This document shows, one piece after another, positions 8,507-16,364 of a stretch of DNA of 64,000 nt. The stretch covers positions 122,702-186,701 of the forward strand of contig JBEIEP010000001.1 of the NCBI GenBank assembly GCA_040382935.1. The letters run 5' to 3'. Made by a program: the position numbers and the translations under genes. The notes beneath the pieces were generated by a model, which was not told where the DNA came from, searched no databases, and saw only the letters and a program-made list of their open reading frames with translations. This DNA is from JALQUL01 sp040382935 (GTDB lineage: Bacteria; Pseudomonadota; Gammaproteobacteria; Burkholderiales; Burkholderiaceae_C). How positions within the stretch are numbered: the stretch's first letter is position 1; each line of letters starts with the position of its first letter.

Positions 8507-9283
8507 CTACTTTAAGCTGCCCGACAAAAACTGCTGCAAACGCTCACTTTTTGGCTGGGTCAGTACCACTTGCGGAACCCCTTGTTCCTCAATCACCCCT
8601 TGATGCAAAAAAATCAGGTGGTTGGCTACTTCTCTAGCAAACCCCATTTCATGGGTAACCACCACCATGGTGCGCCCCTGCTCGGCCAAGGTGCGCATAA
8701 CGCGTAACACCTCAGTCACCAACTCGGGGTCAAGGGCCGAGGTGGGCTCATCAAAAAGCATCACCTCAGGCTCTACCGCTAACGCCCTGGCGATTGCTAT
8801 GCGCTGCTGTTGGCCGCCGCTCATATGGGCAGGGTATTTGTCCTCAGCACCGGCCAAATCCACCAAGGCTAGGTACTTGCGTGCCCGTGTGACAGCCTCG
8901 TCTTTGGGAATACCCAATACGTGCACCGGGGCCTCAATGATGTTTTGCAACACCGACATATGGGCCCACAAGTTAAAGTGTTGGAACACCATCGCTAACT
9001 TTGAACGCAGACGCGCCAACTGCACCTTGTCGGACGAAACCAACTGCCCTTCTCTATTGGCAGCCAGTCGCATTTGCTCCCCAGCGACCCAAATGCTTCC
9101 TTCATTGGGTTTCTCAAGTAAGTTGATGCAGCGAAGCAATGTACTTTTGCCCGAACCCGAGCTACCAATAATGCTAATGACGTCTCCCCCATTGGCTTGG
9201 AACGACACCCCTTTAAGCACCTCGTGGCTACCGTAACGTTTGCGAATGTTCTCGACCTTGAGTTTGAGTTCGGGTGCAGTCAT
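8507..9283 (-). CDS. Basic amino acid ABC importer, ATP-binding subunit (HisP/AotP-like)
   Basis: A 258-residue ATPase that would power uptake of basic or polar amino acids. Walker A GSSGSGKST lies at 40-48, followed by the MSGGQQQR signature, Walker B MLFDEPTSALD and the H-loop VVTHEMGFA. The insert after ENIRKRYGSHEVLKG and the PVHVLG segment are typical of the HisP group. AGGA about 8 bases before the ATG at 9283 supports this start over a TTG 6 codons upstream. It is the last gene of the five-gene transporter operon. Arginine, ornithine, lysine or histidine are the plausible substrates. Confidence 0.9.
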   Translation of the reverse strand: MTAPELKLKVENIRKRYGSHEVLKGVSFQANGGDVISIIGSSGSGKSTLLRCINLLEKPNEGSIWVAGEQMRLAANREGQLVSSDKVQLARLRSKLAMVFQHFNLWAHMSVLQNIIEAPVHVLGIPKDEAVTRARKYLALVDLAGAEDKYPAHMSGGQQQRIAIARALAVEPEVMLFDEPTSALDPELVTEVLRVMRTLAEQGRTMVVVTHEMGFAREVANHLIFLHQGVIEEQGVPQVVLTQPKSERLQQFLSGSLK

Positions 9284-9344
9284 GGCAAATTTTCCTGGCA
9301 ATCAATGGGTGAGTTCATGCAAACATAGCGCTGTTCAATGGCCG

Positions 9345-10499
9345 TCAGTATCCCAGTAACGGGCCTTTTCGATAGGGCACAGTCCCGGCGATGTTGGCCA
9401 CCTCGACGTTGGCAAGCGCATAGCGTTCGCGGGTTCTTGCATACAAAACACCGTCAACTTGCGCACACAAATCAGTGGCCTGAGACCCACGAGGAGCCAA
9501 AGGGTTGATGATTTGAGCCACCAGATCGCCTTTTTTCAGCACAGTGCCCAACGCGGCAGCAAACACAATCACGCCGGGCACGGCGGTAGTGACCGGTTGT
9601 GCGCCCGAAAGAGGCGTTGCCGCACACAATGGTGGGGGCAGAGTGGGTACAAGGCCGCCCGCGGGGCGCGCCACGCCCAGGTGTACCAGGTAGTGCATCA
9701 AAGCATTGGCGTCACCCATCGCAAGGGCATGGTCAACGTCTAACTCGCCGCGCAATTCAACCGTTGTGCTCACGCAGCCCTGTGCCAGCGGTACCGCCAT
9801 GCCTGCCGCCTCAGCCATTTCTTTCAACTGGCGCCAGGTTCCAGACAATACTTCGTCAAAACAACGGGTATCTGACGCAATGGCCAACAAAGCAGCGCGA
9901 GCTCCCAAAAGGCATGCCAGTGGTTCCAGCGTCGGCCAGCAGGCGGGCTCGGTATACAGGTGCATTAGTGCCTCGCAATCGCAATGCAAGTCCAACACCA
10001 CGTCGGCTTCTACTGCCAACCCGAGCAGGGTTTTTCTCAAACTTTGCAAGGTGGTGGCGGGGGACCATTGGGCCAAGTAGGCGGCCGCCGCCTTGCGCAC
10101 CACCTGGGTATTGGCCAATTCGTTCGCACCCAACTGCCTTTGAACGGTGGGCCATATGGCCGATGCGATATCGGGGTAATGCCGGTTAAAGTTTTCTGAG
10201 CTGGCCAGGTCAAACCGCCCCATCGAGCGGTGATCCACGCTTTGTGCCAAGCCTATGGGGTTGGCCACGGGCACCACCACGACCTCACCCATCAATTGAC
10301 CTGCCTGTTCAGCCGCCTCTAACATTGGGATGAGGTGGTACAAAGCCAGCATACCCGGCAGTTCTTCCGCGTGCAAACTCGCTTGCAGGTATACTTTTTT
10401 TGTGCCCCCGTTGGCCACAGGCATACCAAAATGAAAGCTGGTAATGCTGCGCTCAGAGCCTATGCTTTCACTGAACAGGGGATGGGCAATTTGATGCAT
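9345..10499 (-). CDS. Succinylglutamate desuccinylase/aspartoacylase-like protein (AotO-type)
   Basis: A 384-residue zinc-hydrolase-fold protein of the M14-like desuccinylase/aspartoacylase group. Putative zinc ligands are His43 and Glu46 in SLHAEELPG and His172 in DLHCD. The C-terminal part (about 300-384) looks like a lipoyl-type beta domain found in this subgroup. It sits inside a basic amino acid importer operon, like aotO in Pseudomonas aeruginosa, whose role is not established. It may process an acylated amino acid that the transporter brings in. The ATG at 10499 lacks a clear ribosome site; an upstream non-ATG start overlapping the permease gene is possible. Confidence 0.78.
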   Translation of the reverse strand: MHQIAHPLFSESIGSERSITSFHFGMPVANGGTKKVYLQASLHAEELPGMLALYHLIPMLEAAEQAGQLMGEVVVVPVANPIGLAQSVDHRSMGRFDLASSENFNRHYPDIASAIWPTVQRQLGANELANTQVVRKAAAAYLAQWSPATTLQSLRKTLLGLAVEADVVLDLHCDCEALMHLYTEPACWPTLEPLACLLGARAALLAIASDTRCFDEVLSGTWRQLKEMAEAAGMAVPLAQGCVSTTVELRGELDVDHALAMGDANALMHYLVHLGVARPAGGLVPTLPPPLCAATPLSGAQPVTTAVPGVIVFAAALGTVLKKGDLVAQIINPLAPRGSQATDLCAQVDGVLYARTRERYALANVEVANIAGTVPYRKGPLLGY

Positions 10500-10521
10500 A
10501 AAGCGCGGCAATAAGGGGGTA

Positions 10522-11235
10522 TCAATGACTGCGGGGCGACAAAAAGGCCAAAAAGTGCTTCTCAGCCCGTTTGAATACCGCCACCAAAGCGAAAGTTGCG
10601 GCCAAATACATCGCACCGGCAAACAAGTAGGCCTCAAAGGGTCGGTAATACTCCGAGTTAATTCGACCGGCTACCGCGGTCACATCCAGCAAGCCGGGTA
10701 TGGCGCTGGCCAGGCTTGTGCTTTGAAGCATCATCACCACCTCGTTGCTGTAGGCGGGCAAGGTTCTACGCATCGCACTGGGCAAAACTATTCGTCGCAT
10801 GAGCTGAAACGATGACATTCCGTAGGCCTGCGCCGCTTCAATTTCTCCGGCAGCAGTTTCTCGGATGGAACCGGCCAACATCTCGGCGGTGTAGCCTGCC
10901 GTGTTGAGTGAAAAGGCCAACAAGGCACAAAACACTGCGTCTTTAAAGTAAGTCCAAGGCCACACCGTATCCCAGCGCTCCTGTATCCACTCCAACTGCC
11001 CTAAGCCGTAGTAGATCAGGTAGATCTGAATCAACAGCGGTGTACCGCGAATCACAAAGGTGTAGGCCCCCACAACCGTGCGCAACACCACCCACTGACT
11101 GGTCAAAGCCAGCGCAAAGGCAATGGCCAACACGCCACCCACGGCGATTGAAGCCACCAACAGCCATGCGGTGGTGATGGCGCCTTGACCGAATAGGGTC
11201 AGGCTTTGCTCGTTGAATACGACGCTCCAGTCCAT
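10522..11235 (-). CDS. Amino acid ABC importer permease (HisM/AotM-like)
   Basis: A 237-residue inner-membrane permease with about five transmembrane segments. It has the ABC importer coupling loop EAAQAYGMSSFQLMRRIVLPSAMRR, in which the conserved EAA...G signature contacts the ATPase. The preceding FVIRGTPLLIQIYLIYYG segment is typical of polar amino acid permeases. It pairs with the HisQ-like permease encoded just upstream (8-base gap) to form the heterodimeric pore. The C-terminus is followed directly by the desuccinylase-like gene. Substrate class (basic amino acids) comes from operon context. Confidence 0.9.
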   Translation of the reverse strand: MDWSVVFNEQSLTLFGQGAITTAWLLVASIAVGGVLAIAFALALTSQWVVLRTVVGAYTFVIRGTPLLIQIYLIYYGLGQLEWIQERWDTVWPWTYFKDAVFCALLAFSLNTAGYTAEMLAGSIRETAAGEIEAAQAYGMSSFQLMRRIVLPSAMRRTLPAYSNEVVMMLQSTSLASAIPGLLDVTAVAGRINSEYYRPFEAYLFAGAMYLAATFALVAVFKRAEKHFLAFLSPRSH

Positions 11236-11243
11236 AGGGCCCG

Positions 11244-11930
11244 CTACCGCGCAACCTTGCGTACACCCAAGCTGTAGCGCTCACTCAAGCGCCGCAGCAC
11301 GACCAACGACAACCAGGTAAGCAGCAGGTACAGCGCAGCCGCGAACAAAAAAAACATAAATGACGACCGCGTGGCGGCGCTGGCTTGTTTGGCCAGCATG
11401 GTTAAGTCTTTCAGACTCACCAAACTGACCAAGGCCGTCGCCTTGATCAACACCAGCCAATTATTGGTAAAACCGGGCAGGGCGTAACGCACCATTTGCG
11501 GCAGCGTAATCCTGGAAAACACCTGCCTAGCGCTCATGCCGTAGGCCAACGCCGCCTCTGACTGCCCCTCGGGGATGGCCATCATCGCCCCTCTAAAGGT
11601 TTCTGTCATATAGGCGCCATAAATAAATCCCAGCGTACCAACGCCCGCGGTAAACGCGTCAATATCAACGGTGGCCGTGCTGCCCAACGCTTCTAGCAGG
11701 TTGTTCAGCGCAATCGTGCCACCGTAGAACACCAACAAAATCAACAAGAGTTCAGGAACACCACGAATCACCGTTGTGTACACGGTTGCAACGCCCGCCA
11801 TCAGGCGGTTGCCATGTAGCTTTGCCAATGCCCCAACGAACCCAAAAACCACCGCAATAAAAAGAGAGCACAAAGCCACCGCAACGGTTAAGCGTGCGCC
11901 TAACAAGATGGAATAAAAGTAGTCGGACAT
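11244..11930 (-). CDS. Amino acid ABC importer permease (HisQ/AotQ-like)
   Basis: A 228-residue integral membrane protein, the second permease subunit of the importer. The N-terminal FYSILLGARLTVAVALCS segment starts the first of about five helices. VIRGVPELLLILLVFYGG matches the substrate-path helix of polar amino acid permeases. The coupling loop is SEAALAYGMSARQVFSRITLPQ. It lies downstream of the binding-protein gene, from which it is separated by a terminator-like hairpin. That arrangement usually lowers permease expression relative to the binding protein. Confidence 0.9.
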   Translation of the reverse strand: MSDYFYSILLGARLTVAVALCSLFIAVVFGFVGALAKLHGNRLMAGVATVYTTVIRGVPELLLILLVFYGGTIALNNLLEALGSTATVDIDAFTAGVGTLGFIYGAYMTETFRGAMMAIPEGQSEAALAYGMSARQVFSRITLPQMVRYALPGFTNNWLVLIKATALVSLVSLKDLTMLAKQASAATRSSFMFFLFAAALYLLLTWLSLVVLRRLSERYSLGVRKVAR

Positions 11931-11933
11931 AGG

Positions 11934-11984
11934 TCAAAAAAAATGAAAAAGGCGGTGTTCAGCCACGATAGCAGAACCCGCCTT
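11934..11984 (-). terminator. Terminator-like hairpin inside the transporter operon
   Basis: Read on the minus strand, AAGGCGG-GTTC pairs with GAAC-CCGCCTT across a 13-base loop, with one bulged base. A T-rich run (11934-11948) follows immediately. It sits between the binding-protein and first permease genes and probably causes partial termination, leaving more message for the binding protein. It could equally stabilise the 3' end of that message. Confidence 0.6.
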
Positions 11985-12020
11985 GATCAAATAAACGCCG
12001 GTCAACAGCCGCCGTTAGGA

Positions 12021-12788
12021 TTAACCGCCGTAAACGTCGATCTTGAAGTACTTGTCGTTGATTTTTTTGTACGTGCCGTTGGCGCGAATCGCTTTAATGG
12101 CCGCGTTCAACTCATTACGCAATGCGGTTTCGCCTTTGCGAATGGCAACACCTGCACCGGTGCCAAAATACTTAGGCATCACCAACGCATCTCCTACCAC
12201 GCCGTAGTTTTTACCTTCTGGCTTGCTCAAAAAGCCACCGGTCACCTCAATCACATCGGCCACGGTGCCGTCTAAGCGACCGGCTTTAATATCCAGGTAC
12301 ACCTGATCCTGCGCTTCATAGGAGGTAATGGTCACACCCGCCTTGGCCAATTCGCCCATGGCAAATTTTTCTTGGGTACTGCCCTTGAGGACGCCTAGTT
12401 TCTTGCCCTTGAGCGAGGCATAGCCCGCATACTTGATATCGTTTTTGACGACGATCTTGCTAGGCGTGTTGTAGTACTTGTCGGTGAAGTCCACGGCCTT
12501 CTGACGCTCTTCAGTAATGGACATCGAGCTGATGATGGCGTCGTATTTTTTGGCTTGCAAACCAGGGATCATGCTGTCCCACACCTGCTCAACAAACACG
12601 CACTTGCGTTTGATTTGCTCACACAGGGCATTGGCAATGTCCACGTCAAATCCAGTGGGCTTGCCGTCAGGGGTTTTGTAGGTAAAAGGTTCGTAAGTGG
12701 CGTCAATGGCCACTTTCAATTCTTTGTTTTGTGCAACAGCCGATACCGCAATTACGGTAGCTGCGATGGCCAGCAGAATTTTTTTCAT
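12021..12788 (-). CDS. Periplasmic basic amino acid-binding protein (HisJ/ArgT/AotJ-like)
   Basis: A 255-residue secreted binding protein that would capture arginine, ornithine, lysine or histidine and deliver it to the permeases. The signal peptide spans about residues 1-20, with likely cleavage after AVA. The mature part shows LKVAIDATYEPFTYKTPDGKPTGFDVD and WDSMIPGLQAKKYDAI, hallmarks of the LAO/His-binding group. Two adjacent ATGs (12791, 12788) follow GGAA; the second has better spacing. It is the first gene of the operon. Ligand specificity within the basic amino acids cannot be read from sequence alone. Confidence 0.9.
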   Translation of the reverse strand: MKKILLAIAATVIAVSAVAQNKELKVAIDATYEPFTYKTPDGKPTGFDVDIANALCEQIKRKCVFVEQVWDSMIPGLQAKKYDAIISSMSITEERQKAVDFTDKYYNTPSKIVVKNDIKYAGYASLKGKKLGVLKGSTQEKFAMGELAKAGVTITSYEAQDQVYLDIKAGRLDGTVADVIEVTGGFLSKPEGKNYGVVGDALVMPKYFGTGAGVAIRKGETALRNELNAAIKAIRANGTYKKINDKYFKIDVYGG

Positions 12789-12952
12789 CATCGGTTCCAA
12801 TCAAAAAAAGTAAAGGTTACGCCAAATAGTTTTCACCGACCAGCCGGCAGGGCCCCTAGCGGGCGCCACACCCGACCGGTCAAAGAATGCCCGGCGGTAA
12901 GTACATTCTATCGTTGAGCGCCAAATAATTGGCTATCGTTTTCCCTTTGCCA

Positions 12953-12978
12953 CGGGGTCAAGCAATGCAGTGACCCCG
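12953..12978 (-). terminator. Hairpin downstream of fba
   Basis: CGGGGTCA and TGACCCCG form a perfect eight-pair stem with a ten-base loop, starting 9 bases after the fba stop. It marks the likely end of the tkt-gap-pgk-fba transcript. No T-tract follows, so it may act as a message-stabilising stem or as a factor-dependent stop. Confidence 0.5.
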
Positions 12979-12987
12979 ACCTGCAAA

Positions 12988-14055
12988 TCAATTGATTTGG
13001 GGGTCTAACTGCCCTTTGTCGTAACGCTTTTGCATCTCTTCAAGCGTGTACACCTTGCCAATTTTTGCAGCCTGCCCGGCACAACCAAACGCCTCGTAGC
13101 GGTCTTTACAAATACCCGACATGGCTTTGGTGGCAACGCCCAGGTATTTGCGTGGGTCAAACTCTTTACGGTTACTGGCCATGAACTGGCGAATGGCGCC
13201 GGTGGAGGCCATGCGCAAATCGGTGTCGATGTTGATTTTTCGCACGCCGTGCTTAATGCCTTCAACGATTTCCTCAACCGGAACGCCATAGGTTTCGCCC
13301 ATTTCACCCCCGTTTTGGTTGATGATGTCTAGCCAGTGTTGCGGCACGGACGATGAGCCGTGCATCACCAAATGGACACTAGGGATACGGGCATGGATTT
13401 CTTTCACCCGGTCAATGCGCAGCACTGAGCCGGTAGGCTTTTTGCTGAACTTGTACGCACCATGCGAGGTGCCAATGGCAATGGCCAAGGCGTCGACATG
13501 GGTTTTGGCCACAAAATCGGCGGCCTCATCGGGGTCGGTGAGTAACTGGCTGTGATCCAAGGTGCCTTCTGCGCCAACGCCGTCTTCTTCGCCTGCCTGG
13601 CCGGTTTCCAAAGACCCCAAGCAACCCAATTCACCCTCGACCGAAACACCGACGGCGTGGGCCATTTCGGTCACGCGACGTGTAGTATCTACGTTGTACT
13701 CGTAGCTGGCGGGGGTTTTGCCGTCCTCGCGCAGCGAACCGTCCATCATGACCGAGCTAAAACCCGATTGAATAGACCGAAAGCACACGCCTGGTGTGGT
13801 GCCATGGTCTTGGTGCATACAGATAGGAATATGGGGGTACATCTCGACGGCTGCCACAATGAGGTGGCGCAAGAAGGGCTCACCCGCGTAGCTGCGAGCG
13901 CCCGCAGAGGCCTGCAAAATAACCGGCGATTGCGTGGCGCTAGCGGCCTCCATAATGGCCTTGATCTGCTCCATGTTGTTGACATTGAACGCCGGCAGGC
14001 CGTAGCCATTTTCCGCCGCATGGTCCAGTAGCTGACGCATCGAAATCATTGCCAT
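12988..14055 (-). CDS. fba: Fructose-bisphosphate aldolase, class II (Calvin-cycle subtype)
   Basis: A zinc-dependent aldolase of 355 residues that interconverts fructose 1,6-bisphosphate with two triose phosphates. The HQDHG motif supplies Asp83 and the zinc ligand His84. The GELGCLG block and IAIGTSHGAYKF carry further metal and substrate residues. Length and sequence match the CbbA/Fba subtype of betaproteobacteria, which also accepts sedoheptulose bisphosphate in autotrophs. AGGAG precedes the ATG. It is the last gene of the minus-strand tkt-gap-pgk-fba cluster, 50 bases after pgk, and is followed by a hairpin. RuBisCO is not in the window. Confidence 0.94.
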   Translation of the reverse strand: MAMISMRQLLDHAAENGYGLPAFNVNNMEQIKAIMEAASATQSPVILQASAGARSYAGEPFLRHLIVAAVEMYPHIPICMHQDHGTTPGVCFRSIQSGFSSVMMDGSLREDGKTPASYEYNVDTTRRVTEMAHAVGVSVEGELGCLGSLETGQAGEEDGVGAEGTLDHSQLLTDPDEAADFVAKTHVDALAIAIGTSHGAYKFSKKPTGSVLRIDRVKEIHARIPSVHLVMHGSSSVPQHWLDIINQNGGEMGETYGVPVEEIVEGIKHGVRKINIDTDLRMASTGAIRQFMASNRKEFDPRKYLGVATKAMSGICKDRYEAFGCAGQAAKIGKVYTLEEMQKRYDKGQLDPQIN

Positions 14056-14105
14056 GAAATTCTCCTGATTGAAATATAAAAAACGTTACCGGACATGGAA
14101 AGGGT

Positions 14106-15284
14106 TTACACAGCCCGGGACTGCAATACTTCGAACGCCGGAAGGGTTTTTCCCTCAAGCACTTCCAAAAATGCACCGCCACCGGTCGAGATGTAGTCCA
14201 CTTGGTTCTCAATGCCGTATTTGGCAATAGCGGCTAGGGTGTCACCACCACCGGCTAGGCTAAAACCAGGACTGGCGGCTATCGCCTGTGCAATGGTTTT
14301 GGTGCCCTGTTCAAAAGCGGCAAATTCGAAAACCCCGACTGGGCCGTTCCACACAATCGTTCCGGCCTGCATCAATTGGTCGGCCAAACGCTGAGCTGTT
14401 TGCGGCCCAATGTCCAAGATCAGGTCGTCGTCGTCCACATCAGTCGCTGCCTTAACAGTTGCCGCAGCGTTGGCGTCAAAGGCCTTGGCGGTCACTACGT
14501 CGGTAGGAATGGGCACATCAGCACCACGCGCCTTCATGGCGGCGATGACCGCTTTGGCTGCATCAACCAGATCAGGCTCGGCCAGACTCTTGCCTATTTT
14601 CAAACCGCTGGCCAACATAAAGGTGTTGGCGATGCCACCACCCACGATGAGCTGGTCAACTTTGCCGGACAAGGCTTCAAGAATGGTGAGCTTGGTAGAC
14701 ACCTTGGAGCCCGCAACAATGGCCACCAAGGGCCGCCTAGGGGTAGCCAAGGCCTTGCTTATGGCGTCCATTTCTGCGGCCAAAAGTGGGCCAGCACAGG
14801 CTATCTTTGCGTACTGTGCAATGCCATAAGTTGAAGCTTCGGCACGGTGCGCCGTACCAAAGGCGTCGTGCACAAACACATCGCACAAAGCTGCCATTTT
14901 TTTGGCCAGTTCAGCGTCGTTCTTCTTCTCGCCCCGGTTGACCCGGCAGTTTTCCAACATTACCAATTGACCGGGCTCAACGGCAACACCGTCGACCCAA
15001 TTGGCAATCACAGGAATCGTGCGGTGCATGAGTTCACCCATGCGCTTGGCCACCGGTGCCAAGCTGTCCGCTGGGGTTAACACCCCTTCAGTAGGCCGCC
15101 CAAGGTGCGAGGTCACCATCACCGCAGCACCCGCGTCCAAAGCCGCTTGTATAGCCGGTATAGAGGCGCGTATACGCGTGTCCTCGGTAATGTTGCCCTG
15201 CTCGTCCTGCGGTACGTTCAGGTCGGCGCGAATGAAAACCCGCTTGCCCCGCAGGTCTTGGTCGCTCATGCGATTGAATTTCAT
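14106..15284 (-). CDS. pgk: Phosphoglycerate kinase
   Basis: A 392-residue monomeric kinase that transfers phosphate between 1,3-bisphosphoglycerate and ADP, reversibly in glycolysis and gluconeogenesis. The N-terminal domain shows VFIRADLNVPQ and SHLGRPTEG (substrate-binding arginines). The C-terminal nucleotide domain has the conserved WNGPVGVFE and GGGDTLAA segments. Length is normal for bacteria. It lies 36 bases downstream of gap and 50 bases upstream of fba. A pyruvate kinase gene, often found between pgk and fba in relatives, is absent here. Confidence 0.95.
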   Translation of the reverse strand: MKFNRMSDQDLRGKRVFIRADLNVPQDEQGNITEDTRIRASIPAIQAALDAGAAVMVTSHLGRPTEGVLTPADSLAPVAKRMGELMHRTIPVIANWVDGVAVEPGQLVMLENCRVNRGEKKNDAELAKKMAALCDVFVHDAFGTAHRAEASTYGIAQYAKIACAGPLLAAEMDAISKALATPRRPLVAIVAGSKVSTKLTILEALSGKVDQLIVGGGIANTFMLASGLKIGKSLAEPDLVDAAKAVIAAMKARGADVPIPTDVVTAKAFDANAAATVKAATDVDDDDLILDIGPQTAQRLADQLMQAGTIVWNGPVGVFEFAAFEQGTKTIAQAIAASPGFSLAGGGDTLAAIAKYGIENQVDYISTGGGAFLEVLEGKTLPAFEVLQSRAV

Positions 15285-15320
15285 GGATACCCTTTACCTA
15301 GCTAAGCAATCGCGTGCAAC

Positions 15321-16316
15321 TTAGGCGACCACGCGCACCATTTCCAGGCACTTGTTGGAGTAACCCCATTCGTTGTCGTACCAGGAAACCACCTTCACAA
15401 AGGTTGTGTCCAGCGCAATCCCAGCCTCGGCGTCAAACACACTGGTGCAGGACTCGCCTCTGAAGTCGGTGGCCACTACTTTGTCTTCGGTGTAACCCAG
15501 CACCCCTTTGAGGGCACCTTCAGACTGTGCCTTCATCTCCGCGCAGATCTCGGTGTAGGTGGCTTCTTTGACCAGTTCAACGGTCAGGTCCACCACGGAC
15601 ACATCGGACGTGGGAACCCGGAAAGACATCCCCGTCAACTTCTTGTTCAGCTCAGGGATCACCACACCTACTGCCTTGGCCGCACCCGTGCTGGATGGAA
15701 TGATGTTTTCTAAAATTCCCCGGCCGCCGCGCCAGTCTTTATTGGACGGGCCATCAACGGTCTTTTGCGTCGCTGTTGCGGCGTGGACGGTGGTCATCAA
15801 ACCCCGCTTGATGCCCCATTTGTCGTTCAATACTTTGGCCACAGGAGCCAAACAGTTCGTCGTACACGACGCGTTAGAGATAACCGCCTGTCCCGCATAG
15901 GTGGCGTGGTTGACGCCATACACAAACATAGGGGTGTCGTCTTTGCTGGGGGCAGACATAATCACTTTTTTCGCGCCGGCGGCCAAGTGCTTGTCCGCCG
16001 TGTCTTTGGTTAAGAACAAGCCAGTGGCCTCGATCACGATATCGGCGCCTACTTCGTTCCATTTCAAAGCGGACGGGTCACGCTCAGCGGTGAGCCTGAT
16101 TTTCTTGCCGTTGACGATCAAGGTATTGCCTTCTACAGCGATGTCACCTTTAAAACGCCCATGCACAGAGTCGTACTTGAGCATATAGGCCAGGTAATCG
16201 GGTTCCAGCAAATCGTTGATACCCACCACCTCGATGTCAGAGAAGTTTTGTACGGCAGCGCGAAACACCATGCGGCCAATGCGGCCAAACCCATTGATAC
16301 CAATTTTGATCGTCAT
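15321..16316 (-). CDS. gap: Glyceraldehyde-3-phosphate dehydrogenase, type I
   Basis: A 331-residue phosphorylating dehydrogenase that links glyceraldehyde 3-phosphate to 1,3-bisphosphoglycerate. The N-terminal Rossmann motif is INGFGRIGR (7-15). The catalytic cysteine is Cys151 in SNASCTTN, and the C-terminal SWYDNEWGYS completes the active site. Asp residues after the first strand (VVGINDL) suggest NAD preference. Its position between tkt and pgk shows that the cluster serves the lower triose steps. A conventional ribosome site (AGGAG) precedes the ATG. Confidence 0.95.
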   Translation of the reverse strand: MTIKIGINGFGRIGRMVFRAAVQNFSDIEVVGINDLLEPDYLAYMLKYDSVHGRFKGDIAVEGNTLIVNGKKIRLTAERDPSALKWNEVGADIVIEATGLFLTKDTADKHLAAGAKKVIMSAPSKDDTPMFVYGVNHATYAGQAVISNASCTTNCLAPVAKVLNDKWGIKRGLMTTVHAATATQKTVDGPSNKDWRGGRGILENIIPSSTGAAKAVGVVIPELNKKLTGMSFRVPTSDVSVVDLTVELVKEATYTEICAEMKAQSEGALKGVLGYTEDKVVATDFRGESCTSVFDAEAGIALDTTFVKVVSWYDNEWGYSNKCLEMVRVVA

Positions 16317-16364
16317 TTAATAACTCCTAAAGTAAAAATCTGAACCGTTTCACTGCCTCAGCTA

